A DNA stretch of 64,000 nucleotides from Quillaja saponaria (lineage: Eukaryota; Streptophyta; Magnoliopsida; Fabales; Quillajaceae), in NCBI GenBank assembly GCA_029379385.1, contig CM055608.1, positions 28,084,350-28,148,349 on the forward strand. Reading direction: 5' to 3'. Made by a program: the position numbers and the translations under genes. The notes below the pieces were generated by a model. The model made no database searches. It had not been told where the DNA came from and saw only the letters and a program-made list of their open reading frames with translations. Position 1 is the first letter of the stretch; each line of letters starts with the position of its first letter. Positions 18,254 through 31,291 of this stretch are shown here, piece after piece.

Positions 18254-21200
18254 TCAATTCCAAACACGCCTTGGAATCTGTCCCCCGTGTTCACTTTGAC
18301 TTCCTGTCAATCTGTAGAAGGATAGCTTGCTTCGGACTATTCTCAAGGGACCTGACCTGTTTCCATGCCTAATTGGCAAAGATGTCTCATTCCCAACCAA
18401 ACTTGAAGTTGAAAACGGTCTGTTTTCCCTTTCTTCAAGTGGACCGGAACTATAATCCATTGTGATGAAAGGTGAAGCATGCCCATAAGTTAATCGAGGG
18501 GTAACCCCACCAGCATTCCACCAACTGCTATCAGAAGGGGCAAGATCGCCTCTAAAGTCAGACTCGTGTGCAGAAGACTCCTTCTGACTACAGCAATCCC
18601 CACCAGTCTCATCTGTGTCATTGTATATCAGCTTTAAAGCCTGCACAACTTCTCCCATAAATGGTCTCTGAGTCACCTCTGGGTGAACACACATGGAAGC
18701 AATGGAAGCCACCTTAGCCATGTCATCAATGTCACAACTTCCAGCCAAGGATGGATCCACCAGCTGCTCTAAACCTTCTCTACTGGTCAGGAGCGGCCGT
18801 GCCCAAGTAACCAGATTTTCCTGTCCAGGAGGTTGGGACATGTCCACAGGGTTTCTTCCTGTGAGAAGTTCAAGCAACACAACTCCATAACTATAAACAT
18901 CACTTTTAACAAGCAAATGACCTGTCATTGCATATTCTGGGGCAACATACCTGCAAAGTATAGTATTTTTTTGTTATTACACCCAAAAAAAGTTGAAAAT
19001 TTACCATTACATGAAAATAAGCTGGATATTAGGACACTCATGACATTTGAGCCGTAACAACAGACTTTTTCTTCATGTTCTGTAATTCAAAGTTCATTCA
19101 GGAGAAAGTAGAAATGATCTGAAGTTAACTTACAAGTTTATACAAGCATAATAAAGTGAATGCAGTGTGCCTGAGTTGTGTGCGTACTGCTATAATATTA
19201 GATATTTAGATTCACATACATATATTTAAGAATCTACTTAAGTGAGTTAATAGTTCCTTATCGAAACATAAACCGGGAAAGTAGCACCAAACTCATCAAA
19301 ATAATGGACCAGTATGTGATAAACATAAGGTGATATAAGAAGCAAAAAGTTCAGTGCAATCAAGGTTTCAAAATTAATTAATCATGCTCAGGCTCTCATT
19401 AAGATTTGATTTATTTTCAATCATAATGCTGCACAGAAAGTACAGTTAAACTTACCCAAAAGTTCCCATGACTCGGGTAGAAATATGATGACTTCCTTCA
19501 GTTGCTTCCCTTGCCAATCCAAAATCGGAAACCTTGGGGGTGAAGTCATCTTCTAATAACACATTACTAGCCTTAAAATCACGATGAATTACCCGGGGGT
19601 TAGAATCTTCATGAAGATAGGCCAATCCTCTTGCAGCTCCAAGAGCAATTTTCATCCGTGCTTCCCAGTCAAGAGGTCTCTTTTTCTTGTCAATACCTGA
19701 AGAATCAATACAGGAGTTACCTACAAGTAATCCAATACAAGGTTCACACTTGTCAATGAGAGGGTGCATGTCTAAAAATAATGTAGAAATATACCATGTA
19801 AATGGGACTCAACGCTGCCGTTGTGAACAAGCTCATACAACAAGCAGCGTGTCCGTCCTTCAATACATATACCAATAAGTTTAACAAGATTACGGTGATG
19901 CAACCGGCTTAGCATCTCAACTTCAGCAATAAATTCACGGTCTCCATTCTGATTATCCCTTGTAAGCAACTTAACTGCAACTTCAGTTCCATCTTCCATT
20001 GTGCCATGATAAACTCGTCCAAATCCTCCTTCCCCCAAAACTCTCTTTGAACTAAACTTATTTGTTGCTTTCTCGAGCTCAGAAATAGCAAATGTTTTAA
20101 CAGAGAGAATACAAGTTGGCATGGAGGACATGGGGGATAGAGATGTCGAACTTGTAATACTGCTTGACATGATAGACCCGATCCCTATATTACAAGCAGA
20201 GATCAGTTCAATTTTACCCAAATCAAACTATGACATAATTGAACAGACTAACTTAGGATGACCATCAGTAGCTGAAAACTCTGATTTTCAAACAAACGAA
20301 GTTGATGATCTACGTTAACTGGTATAGTGCCTTACATCCCACCCATCAAGAGAACTATACATTTAGACCGTGACATGAGAAAATTAAGTTTTGTAACTAA
20401 AACAAGATAATGTTAATAAAAATATATTGTTGGAGTCCCCAAAATCATAGGCAGAAACAAGTAGTAGCAGACAGGGAGGCAATTCAGATATTTATATTGG
20501 AGAGTACCTGTGTACCATTTAAGACTTGTTTGTACTTTGTATAAAACAAAATTTGTCTCATGATTGATCATGTACACACAAATAAACACAAGATATGCAG
20601 AAGCATCAGAGACAAAGATTTCAAATAATCCTTAATAGAATTCCATGTTTTTTTTTTTTCAGTTCGGAGAGGATTCAGAATTCTTTGTAAAATAAGTTAC
20701 ATGGAGCTCTTCAAAACTTATCTGATATATTATATCAATTTTTGATAGTACAAGGCTTAGTCATGAATGAACTCTTCCTACTATCTAACATATAAGTATC
20801 ATTCTTAGGAGGATTCAAACTGTTATGCAGTGTATAGAAGAGCATCATTCACATAAGAACAGTTATCTATTAGAAAGAGATTATCATTACACAGTTGGGT
20901 AATGAAAAAGGATCATGGGCTTACCAGGTCTGTTTATAGATGATGGAAATGCTGGACCAACAGCACTTGATGGTCTTCTAACCTTCCTCCATTTTAGAAA
21001 GATGGAAAATGCTCCAATAAGAACCAACAAAAGTACAAAAGCAGACAAAGCAACAATGACTATTGTCCTAAGATTCATTTTCTGGTTCTTGTTGACAAAA
21101 CTTGCAGTGATAGGAAGACTACCAACACTTCCACTGGGACCCCTCCCAATGTAACTTCCATATGGTGGTGATGAAGGAAGCCCTGACACTAGACATTTCA

Positions 21201-24200
21201 GTCTCACCCAAAATATCATAGTAGAGTATATTAATACTTTTTTTTTTTTGGTCAATCAAGTCAATACCTGGATAAGTAATGTACACCACTGCATAATCAC
21301 CAAAAATGCTCCTGTTTAAAGGGACTTTCTTGTGCCAAAATCTCTCACATGTAAGTAATGCAGTGGTATTGTCGAATTTCTCTCCCAAAGGAACCAGGTT
21401 AATATCAACTGCAGTTCTTCCTTGATTTTGGCTATCAGCACTAGCACCCATTATTTTCACCTGACTCTGTGCCATATATGTACCTGATGCAACCTCAATC
21501 TCTAACTCACTCATTACTGGAAATATAGCATATGGTGCTATATCCAGAAGAAGTCTCACTTTCATAGGAAACACACATCCACAGGGTGAGCCAAAAGGAG
21601 TTGCAGTGAGCGGCTCCACACATATTTGGTCACAACCTGCCATAAGTTTTATCATTAAATATGAAGCACAAGAAATTTGCAAAGGAAGTACAAGATAGGG
21701 GAAGAAGAATGTTTGGTTATGGAAACTCATGTGAGTTGTGACCAAATCAGGAAAGACCTTATTTCGGAGCATATGATAGACATGGAGAAATAACGAGATT
21801 TCCGCTACAAACTTGCAAAATCAAAAGCTATAGCATGATTTACACCACCGAATAAATATTTTTTTGTAAGGTGTGGAAATGTAAAGTTCACATTTCACAA
21901 TACGAGCTATTAAATTGTTGTTCTGTGATCAGTCAAATAGAATTATTAGATGGCCATGTCATATTTTGTGCAACTTGTGAACCCCATCTAATGACAAGGC
22001 CCCACCGCAATGTAGAACCTATTACCATTATTTTAAGAATAGACACAGAAAGAGTCTATAAACAGTTGGAAAACCAAATACTTTTAAGCCTACCAAAGGA
22101 AGAGGTCTAACTTAAAAAATATTACCTTGGTATTTAGAAGGAGATGGAGCAAATGCAACCGGTCTCACATTATGATGATGATGATGATGATGATGATGGT
22201 GATGGTGTCTTGGGGAGGAAGTTGTGGTAGGACCTGGAATTAAAAATTATATTATATCTTTGAAAACATCAACAATATAAGTAAATCGTTGAAAATATTA
22301 GCATATACCTTGATTAGGAGAAGGTCCAGGTGCAGTAGATGGTCCCAAAGAATGCTTAATTGGTAACATTTTGGCTTGTTTTGATGAAGCAAATGAGATA
22401 CCAATAGAAATTGACCTCACTGCAATAAGTAAAGAGATCTTTGTAAGATAAAAATGAAACATACTAACTATTGTCTAGACAGAGATGAATGATGATGGAC
22501 CACACTTGAAACACACACACACAAATGTTGCATTTAAACCATTCAGAAAAACCTATCAAAGAAGAAATCACTTATAAGTTTCACAACTTGGTTGACATTA
22601 TGAATTTTGCTGGAACAACTTTTAAAATCATAGGTTAACAGTTCACTTTTATTTGTTTAATAAGCTCATTTTGTAAGGAATTCAAGAAACTCTTACAGTC
22701 TTACTCTTACCCATCCCTTCGTAGTTTTTCTTTTTCAACTGAATTTGGAAATCTTAATTACTTAAAAATGCTGAATTAATAAAATGTTCAGAAATTTACT
22801 GATACAGCTTGCAAATTAGCAAATGACCAACAAAAGCACCAAAACAGAGGAACTAGATGAACAAGATAAAGGCCAAAATTAGTGCACCCTTACTCTGACC
22901 CTCTAGATTTCTCGGACAGATAAAGGCTGATTTGGCATGGAAGAAGGAGACAAGTCTATTGACAAAAACGAATAACCTGAAATATAAAGGTATTAGGTTT
23001 CTATATTTACTAGTTTCTTATATCTTTCATAGAAATTAACACGTATCATGTCACCGCATATTTGCAGTGATAATACATAACTACTTTAAAGAAATAAAAA
23101 AATAAAGATAAAGTAATTTGCAACTTTGCCTCCAAAAGACAACAGTGAGGCAATGCCATGGAGGTCCTTCAAGCAGAACTTGATACCAATTTTGACTCTA
23201 AACCCCAAAACCAAAGTACCAAAAATGATAACTCTGCAATGAGATTTCATGGATTCTCTTTTCACAACAATTGCTGAATATTCATTCTGCATATGAGAAG
23301 AATGACCCAGTGAACTTGCAATTTCTTTACGCTGGATAAAAACCAATCTCTATTTCATTAAATATATTCTACATTATTTTGAAAAAACAGCACCTGAATA
23401 TTAATTGGACGTGAATTTTATAATTGAACTATTTATTAATTAAATTTTTTTCCTAAATGTTAAGTAGCTTTACTTTTTTAGTTACTTCTTCCCATTTTAA
23501 GAAATTTAAGCTTGTTTTAGAAATTTAAACACTAAAATTTTCAGGAGAACTTGAGGGGAAGGTACGGAAAAGAAGGGTAGGGGAAGTTAAATTAGCTAGC
23601 TTCCACTTGTTTGTATCAAGTAGTAAATGGATGGGCAGAGAATAGATCTTTCCATGTTTGGTTAGGGGTAGAAGGGGAAGGAAAGGAATCCTTACAACAG
23701 AAAAATTACTTTTAAGTTTCCTTCCCCTTGTTTCTGTTCCAATTTGGAGACAAAAATATTTTGAACATTTGAAGGGATAAAGAGGGATTGGCTCCCCTCC
23801 CACAAAAACAAGGTAATGACTGCCCCCCCTCTCTCCCTTCCTCTTCATTCCCCTTGTTCACTACAAAGTGTAAAAGAAAAGTGGTAAAAAAACAGCTATT
23901 CCATATGTTATGATGGGAGTGACTTGTGCCATGGCAAGTATCTACAAAGTACAAACATTCTGTTGAGAAAAATTAAATCATTACTCCAATAATTTATTAA
24001 GAAACTATGACTATGAGCTACAGGAATAATTTGACAAGCAATTCCATTTTTTAAGTATAAATCTCAGCATGCCAAACACTCCTATGAAAGTAAACACAGC
24101 AGAATTCTTACTACTCCAAAGTTCAGGAATCGCCCATGCAAATGAACAGGCCCCAACTAATAAGTTAGTCGTATAAAACAGCTACTTCTCCTAGCTTTTA

Positions 24201-24680
24201 AAAATACTTAAAAAAAGTCACTGGCGTGAATAAAGAGATTACGTCACTAACCCAGATGAAGTTGCAGTTAGAAAAAAAAAAGTCTTTTAAAATAAGAAGA
24301 AGAAAGCTACATATTACAAAAAATATTGTAGCTCTTGAAATACTACGGGATTTCAATAGCTGCATTTCTCTGCCATATCACACAATGTACTTTTTTTATT
24401 CTAGTTTTAAGAGCTAAAACTGTAATACATTAGATGAGAAAAAGAAATTTCAAGTGAAATAATGGAAGAAAAAATCCCAGTAAAGGCCCCTCGTAACAGT
24501 ATTTATGACTTGCCCTGAGCTGAGTATAATTGAAGATATACCCCATTCACAACTTTCCTATTTTATCAACCCATAAACATTAAGAGAATATAATAGCCAA
24601 AAACGGAAAAATGAGTTCCTACCTGAGCAAGAGAAAAGCAGATTGAGGAGAGGAAGCAGAAACAAAACCAAAGTTGGCAT
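18254..24680 (-). CDS. ALE2: ALE2-like receptor serine/threonine kinase
   Basis: Plasma-membrane receptor-like kinase; in Arabidopsis ALE2 acts in protoderm and cuticle formation. Exons: 24680-24623, 22419-22309, 22233-22126, 21636-21268, 21182-20925, 20184-19795, 19696-19456, 18950-18254; 2232 nt, 743 residues. Signal peptide [19 protein letters not shown], then a Pro/Ser segment with 12 consecutive His (66-77), a Cys-rich extracellular module ([45 protein letters not shown]), a membrane segment (about 253-278) and a kinase domain: GEGGFG (352-357), Lys373, HRDFKASN with catalytic Asp471, DFG (489-491). It is an RD kinase with all catalytic residues present. The C-terminal tail keeps [16 protein letters not shown] and [16 protein letters not shown], which are shared with Arabidopsis ALE2. 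Intron 1 is 2.2 kb. Upstream, 25085-25130 is CT-rich on the coding strand, as in many plant leaders. An active, intact gene is likely. Confidence 0.95.
22165..22200 (-). repeat. (CAT/CAC)12 trinucleotide run encoding 12 His
   Basis: On the plus strand nine ATG triplets then GTG ATG GTG. Read on the minus strand inside ALE2 exon 3 this is CAC CAT CAC followed by nine CAT, i.e. His66-His77. Arabidopsis ALE2 has a shorter His/Arg-rich stretch at about this place, so the run is probably a microsatellite expansion of a conserved His-rich spacer. Confidence 0.85.
22420..24622 (-). other. ALE2 intron 1, low-complexity and possible repeat
   Basis: No gene. Between about 23530 and 23730 the motif AGGGGAAGG recurs, and the opposite-sense CTTCCCCTTG follows at about 23720, which could be a decayed foldback element. 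An AC microsatellite lies at about 22508-22522. Confidence 0.35.
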
Positions 24681-25259
24681 TTTTCTCTCGCGGAATCAAA
24701 ATTCACAAAAACCATTGTCGGAAACAAGCACTTTCCAGCTCAGTAACCTCGCTGGGAAGCTCCCACAGGGTTTTAGGTTGATAAAGAACTCGCCGGCGAC
24801 CATCTTCTCCATGGTGGCATTGTGTACTAGGAGTGACCGATTGCATGGCTGTGACTACAACTGCCCAAATAGTCAGCAACAAGTCATGGGGTCAATAAAA
24901 CCCTAGAAGAGAGAAGACGATAATAGATTCGACAATGCGGGTGGGTGGGCTTCTAGATCCAAAAGATGCGGTACAAGATCTATGCAGCCAAGTAGAAACC
25001 CATACACAAACGTTATACGGGTATATAGATTACAGAGAGATAGATACGGAGCTTTAGGGAGAGAAAACTTAGACCCAGAGAGTGGCTGTAAGAGAGAGAG
25101 AGAAGAGGAGGAGGGAGGTGAGGGACTTTATTGCTGGAGTAGGAAGAAAGTGTAACACTGCTTTGGGCAATTGATGATGAGTGTCTGTTACACGCTAGTC
25201 CTGGGCGCGTAAATGAAAAGGACTTGTAAAACGACAAAGAATGAGCCCTTTAGTGTTGC

Positions 25260-26290
25260 TATTCGTAACCGTTTTTGTTTTATTCCTTTCTTTTGAATGC
25301 AAATAAAATTTAGATGTGAATTTGATACAAGAAACGCGGTTTTGAGAGTGAGATTAAGACTCATAAATTGCATGATTAAATATAAAGTGTTCTTTTGGCA
25401 ACAAAGTGAAGTGAAAGGTTTCAGAATTGAGAGTAAAGTTTTCATCTTTTTTTTTTTTTTCCTTCAAGCTTTCACATACATGACATGTGCTTTTTTAACA
25501 AAGTGAAGTGACATGTTGCTAAAGTTTGAGGGTAAAGTTTTTATTAATTTTTCTAGTTTTCAAATGCATGATATGGTTTAACGAGTCAAATAAATTTAAA
25601 GCGTATTTTTTGTAATAAAGTTAAGTATTCACATATTATGAATGTTTGAGATTAAAGTTTTCATTAATTCTTATAATTCACTGCATGACATGTATTTAGT
25701 TGAGATTAATTGATATGTATATAAGTTAATTTATACATCATTCTATCATTAGATTAATAAAAAAACAAAAATTACATGTTCTAATTTTAAATTTTGTTTA
25801 TGTTTCAAAAATTGGTTGAGATCATCTAAATATTTCAAATGGTTTATGAAAAAAAAAAAAAATTTTCTTATTATGTAATTTATAAATCTCTACATAAATT
25901 TTTATAGATAAATCTTTTTAGCGAATATATTTATGTCACTTATTCAGATAAAAAAACTTGTAACATTTGCTGTTATTTAATTATAATTTAATTAATGTCT
26001 ATTATTTTAGAAAATTTTAAATTTCTTGACAAGAAAAAATTTTTATGTTTACAATTATATTTATTGTATCTATTTTAAGAGTCGATTAAAAAAAACTGCT
26101 AGGAACTAATAACAACATATTTATGAATATCATAACAAACTATTTCTATTTTTATCCTTTTTCCTTAGTATCCATGTGATTATCCAAATCACAATTGATT
26201 TTACACAAACTGAGAATATATACGAGAAAAATGGAAATATGCCTAATTGCCATTGGCTCCAATTCTTACCGGGTTTACCGTGGGTGGGTA
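25260..26290. other. Divergent intergenic region between ALE2 and the WDR26-like pseudogene
   Basis: About 1 kb of AT-rich sequence separating divergent transcription units. No gene, repeat family or RNA recognised. Confidence 0.5.
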
Positions 26291-26296
26291 TGTTCT

Positions 26297-26303
26297 ATAT
26301 AAA
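26297..26303 (+). promoter_or_regulatory. Candidate TATA box of the WDR26-like locus
   Basis: TATATAA in the context TTCTATATAAACCGG, on the plus strand about 0.9 kb before the first recognisable coding sequence of the WDR26-like pseudogene. The shape and a GC-richer flank fit a plant core promoter. No transcript evidence is available. Confidence 0.4.
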
Positions 26304-27177
26304 CCGGACCCGGAAAAGAAAAGGCTGTCGTAACGAACGGAACGAACGCAAACTGTAGAAGGATCAAGGATTTGCGTTCTGAAACCTATCAGTCACACAA
26401 TGCGAGCCATTTGTACACGCCAGCAAGCAATCCTTTTTAGTAACCGAAACATATTACATGGCGAAGTTCTCTGTGATGGGAAGCACCTCCAGTCAGAGTC
26501 CTCTTATCATTTCTCTGTTTCTTCCATAGTTCCCACCTCTCTGTTTTGGTTTGTATACTTATCCATCTTTTTTCCCTGGAAACGCCCATAGTTAATTCAC
26601 TCGTATTAGTTTTCAGCCAAATGACATTGGGAATTAATGGGCCTATACAATGCTCAATTAAATTACCATTTTTGGGCTCTTCCTTGTAAAGGGTTTTGAT
26701 TTCCTTTACTTCTTTGGAGTTTGTGATTTTCAATAGGTTTTTTTAGTTATACGCAGTTTTGCTTGACTTCTTTGTAGTTATGGTGAGAGTATTTTGAGTT
26801 AGAAGGTTTTGTTCTCAATTTTTTGCAAGCTAGCTTGGATAGTCTTCTATGGCCTCTAGGGTTTATTTACGAATGGTTCAAGCTTCAGTAAATCAAAGTT
26901 TCAAGCTTTGAAGTTTTGGGCTAAGAGTAAATTTCGGTCTTGTAAAATCGTGAGCTCTAAGTTGTGCTTCTCAATCAAATTTAGGATCTGGATGTATCCT
27001 ATTTTGCTTGTTCCGAGTCCATCAGTAATGATTTAAAGTTCTTTGAATTCTGGGATCTCTGAAAGTTGATAATTTTACTATACCTTGTCATAAGGTTTTC
27101 TGAATAAACTGGTCCTGATTCTTGAGTATTCTGACTAGGCGGGAATTTGCATGTTGAGTTACTTTTAGAACTGAATC

Positions 27178-30100
27178 ATGGATGGTGAAGGAAATGGGAA
27201 TTGCCCAGTATAAAAGGCAGAAGAAGTAAATTTGCTAAAAGCAAGTCAATGGAGAATTCCAATATGGTTCTAGGCTCAAGAGGATTTATTAAAAAGAATG
27301 AATTTGCGAGAGTCATAATTCAATGCCTTTCTTCATTAGGTTACAAAAAGTCCGCGGCATGTTCGGAAGCAGAATCAGGTATCTCATATAAGTCTACTGA
27401 ATTTCGGTTGACTGAATCCCAGGTACTCAGCGGAAATTGGGATGGTTGTGTCAACACTCTTAATACTGAATTGCACGTGGACCGAGATAAGGTTCACTGC
27501 CTAGCTAATATTGTGCTTTCCTTAAAGAATATAGAGATGGGTAAATGGATGACATCATTGTTCGGGCTTTGCGAAAGAAGTTGTTGACCGAGTTGGAAAA
27601 ATTGCTTCCACCGCCAATAGCACTGCTTGAAAGAAGGTTGGAACATTTAGTGGAATCTACTGTTACGGCCTGGACTGATTCATGTATGTATCATAGTTCA
27701 TTGGATGCAATTTCTCTGTATGAGGATCATTGTTGTGGTAGGGATCAGATCCCTACAGAAACCACTCAGGTGAGCATTTCTCTGTAGAAGTTGTTACTAC
27801 TTTGAAAGATTATGTTTTTATATTATCATAACGTTTGCTAGAGAAGTTCAAAATGCTATTTGATGTCGTAGTGAGATTTATTAATCTGATTTTGCATTTA
27901 ATATAAGACCATGATGGTCCTAGTTGCATATACCAGTTCAAAATGGCTACATCACCCCCGTTGGGATAAGCGTTGGTGATCGTGAATTTTTTCCTAAAGG
28001 GGAAAACTCCTCCTCGTTGGATTTTCAAAAAAAAATTCAATATGCTTAACTGACCTATCTGAAAAATAAAAGAAAAAAGAAAATATGAAGTTTCTCATAG
28101 TCTTACAGTGGGATGGCTGCATCTAAAACTGATTTAGCTGTGGGAATCCCAAGTTTTAAAAACTGATGTATCTGTCACTTGCGCCAATGACAGTTGGGTC
28201 CAAGTCAACTCCTCTACCCTTTGTTTACTTTAGATTTGGAGAAAGAAAGAGCAGTATCTTATGTTGGACGTAAAGGATTATGTCCCAACTGTTGGAAGTG
28301 TCTATTTGTGTTAAGAGAGTCTTTTTTTTGTTTTTGGAAGTGTCTAACCTTTTTTAATCTTTTCTATTTTTGGTGAAGCACTGCAGTTGTCATGTATTAA
28401 ATTCCATAGTACCCATTATGCACCATGAAAGGAAAAAAGATATAGGTTCCATCTTCTTGTAGAGTCCTAATGTGTGAGGGGTCATGTGCATATAAATCAA
28501 ATGCACTTTCCTAAACAGTGATATGATGTAGTTCTAAATTGAGCAAGATGATAGGTCTGGAGCGAAAAAGCAAAAAAGGCTTTCAGCTAATTTTCTGGAA
28601 AAGAAAGACGGATATGGGATTAACGTAACATAAGCTTTCAGAGCACGTTTCCATTGTCTTGCTTTTGTACTTTACTGTATAAACATTGTCAGAAGATTAG
28701 TAATTTATGTCTGATTATAATGGATGGTTGAGGTTGCTACTTCCTGTCTATCAGATTGAAGAACTTCTTTTGTTAGTCATATACCTTGGAATTAGTCATG
28801 CTTGTTCATGATGATAAAGGGGAATGACGTCTAATACATACTATGGAGATAAATTTTCCATAGTATTCTATTTAGTTCTTATAGATCCTGATATATATAA
28901 AATCATTTATATGTATGTAATTCTTGTTATTAATGCTGCAGATCTTGACTGAGCATAAGAATGAAGTTCGGTTTGAACAATTTTCTAATAACGGGGAGTA
29001 CTTAGCCTCTTCATCAAGTGACTGTACTGCTATCGTATGGAAGGTACCATTTAGATCATATTTCACAGCATTATCTGAAGTATCAATTTGAGTTTGAGAT
29101 GATCTTATTTCTGGGAACCACAATATGTACGATGAAAGATGAATGTATGTTATAGAAATAATGACAGTGAAAATCCTCCTTAGTTGTATCCTTAATTTAT
29201 TATTTAACAGTGTTTATTGGAATTTAGCCTGTTATGGCATATTTACGTAAAGTGCCAATCACGCAGACAGACATGATTACCTGCCTACATGATATATGCC
29301 CTTGTTAGATAACAAATAGTGTCATTATATAACTTCTTTTTTGAATCTGTCACTAAGTCCTTTATATCAATCCAATATGACAAACTAATAAAATGTTTGA
29401 ATTGATTTATTGTTTATATACCATTATTTCTTGGAACTTTTTTATTTATTTTATTTATTTTTAACAAGTCCGTGCTTAAGTTGCAATAAAATTATGTTGT
29501 CAGCTTACATTTATAAAATTGTAGTCCATATTTAAAGTATTTCTTGGCGAGGTATCATTCTATCATTTAGATCAAGTTATCAAAAGTCTACTATTTTCCT
29601 AAAGATTTTGTTAAGGGACCGTGATATTAATTGGTTGCGCTGCACCTAAAGCACTTGGTAGAATCATATTAATTTGATAAACCTTTTATAATTTGTGGTT
29701 ATCTATAAAAAAAAAGACTGGCAAAAAGGCGAATTAATAATGTTAGTTTCATTTATGTTGTACTCTAGCGAGTTATGTGAAACTGAAAAGTTTAATGTGC
29801 GCACCAATTCCTTAATAATAAAGCTCTCTCTCTCTCTCTGGTTGTCCACCTCTAGGGGAAGGAGTTTGCCTACACTGGAGAACGACTCAATTCAGTGCAT
29901 ATAGTAGTTGTTAGGCTAAGTTATTTGGAGGTTTTCTTATTTGTCAATCACTTCTCCCATTTCCAAGTCATCCAGATACTGATTTCTGAGGAAAGTTTAT
30001 GATCTCGGATACTTTATAAGATAGAATCCTTGATGAACACTTGATCTCCAGTCTCTTAGATTATCATACGCATTTATACATTATATCCTTGTTGTTAAGT

Positions 30101-31291
30101 TCTTAATCAACTGTGCAGTGATCACAGTAGTCTATTTTCTACCTTTATCTGAGTTAATTTGTTTGCTGTCTCAATACTTGGCAATGGTATTTGTTTTATA
30201 CCTATTAATTTGTTCACTTTCTCAAAACTTGGCAATGGGCTTATGTTGGAGTCATTAAATTTCTGATGTTCTGAAATGCATGTGCTAGGTGCTGAAAGAT
30301 GGGAAGTTGACATTGAAACACACACTAAGCAGCCACCAAAATCCTGTATCATCTGTGGCTTGGAGCCCTGATGACTCCATTTTACTCACATGTGGAAATG
30401 CTGAAGTTTTGAAGCCGTGGGATGTCGAAACAGGTATATGCAAGCATACATTTGGCAATCATGCCTTCATTATCAGCTCATGTGACTGGTTTCCCGACTC
30501 AAAGCAGCTGGTGTGTGGCAGTTCCGACCCTGAAAAAGGTATTTGCATGTGGGATTGTGATGGAAATGAGATAAAAGCATGGAGAGGGATGGGGATGCCC
30601 AAGGTTCTAGATCTTGCTGTTACACCAGATGGGGAATATCTTATCAGTATATTCATGCATAAAGAGATTAGAATTTTGAATATGAGAACTAATGCTGAAC
30701 GGGTAATTCCAGAGGAGTACCCAATCACATCCCTCTTGATTTCAGGAGATAGCAAGTTCTTTATTGTCAACCTAAACAGCCAGGAGATCCATATGTGGGA
30801 TATTGAGGGGAAATGGGAGAAGCCATTAAGATATGCTGGCCATAAGCAACACAACCATGTAATAAGGTCATGCTTTGGTGGATTGAATAGCACATTTATT
30901 GCCAGTGGCAGTGAGAATTCACAGGTGTACTTCCTTTCTTCTACCTAAACAACTATGTCGTTCTAAAAACTAGCAACTTATACCCAAAGTCCACCTACCC
31001 GCGATCCCATACGTAAATAGTACATGCATTATGCATGACATGCCTATCACATTACTTACCCAGTGACGCAAGTGAAACCCTGATTATATAGATGATCTGA
31101 TACAGGTATATATTTGAACCGGCAGAAGTCTAGGCCGATAGAAGTTTTATCATGGGCACTCAATGACTGTGAACTGTGTGAGCTGGAATCCTAGACGACC
31201 ACAAATGTTGGCATCTGCAAGTGATGATCATACAGTCCGTATATGGGGACCTGGCATATCAAACAAGTTGCAGCAGAAGCTGCTTAGTTGA
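27178..31291 (+). pseudogene. WDR26-type WD40 gene, decayed (non-processed pseudogene)
   Basis: Plant WDR26 homologues have LisH/CTLH domains followed by WD40 repeats and serve in the GID/CTLH ubiquitin ligase. Here exon 1 (to 27769) carries LisH-like GFIKKNEFARVIIQCLSSLGYKK and a CTLH start. Exon 2 is 28942-29043, exon 3 30289-30924, exon 4 31106-31291, all with normal splice sites, so this is not a retrocopy. Defects: the ATG at 27178 meets TAA at 27211; about 45 residues are missing between GCVNTLN and TELHVDRDKVH; there is a one-base shift near 27540 (MGK to DDIIVRAL); exon 4 reads GTATATATTTGA where the family has VYIW, a lost G giving a stop; a further one-base insertion lies near 31150 (TTATCATGGGCAC). 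Changed repeat residues such as EVRFEQFS and EVLKPWD also suggest relaxed selection. A shortened product from the ATG at 27249 is possible but would lack the domain order. Confidence 0.85.
29826..29840. repeat. CT dinucleotide microsatellite
   Basis: A short CTCTCTCTCTCTCTG run in intron 2 of the WDR26-like pseudogene. Confidence 0.7.

Noticed and set aside
21119..21772. 217-codon open frame treated as one exon
   Set aside because: The Cys-rich ALE2 module is only 21268-21636; the rest is intron read-through beyond clear splice sites.
30459..30893. 144-codon frame on the minus strand
   Set aside because: Antisense shadow of the long exon 3 of the WDR26-like pseudogene.
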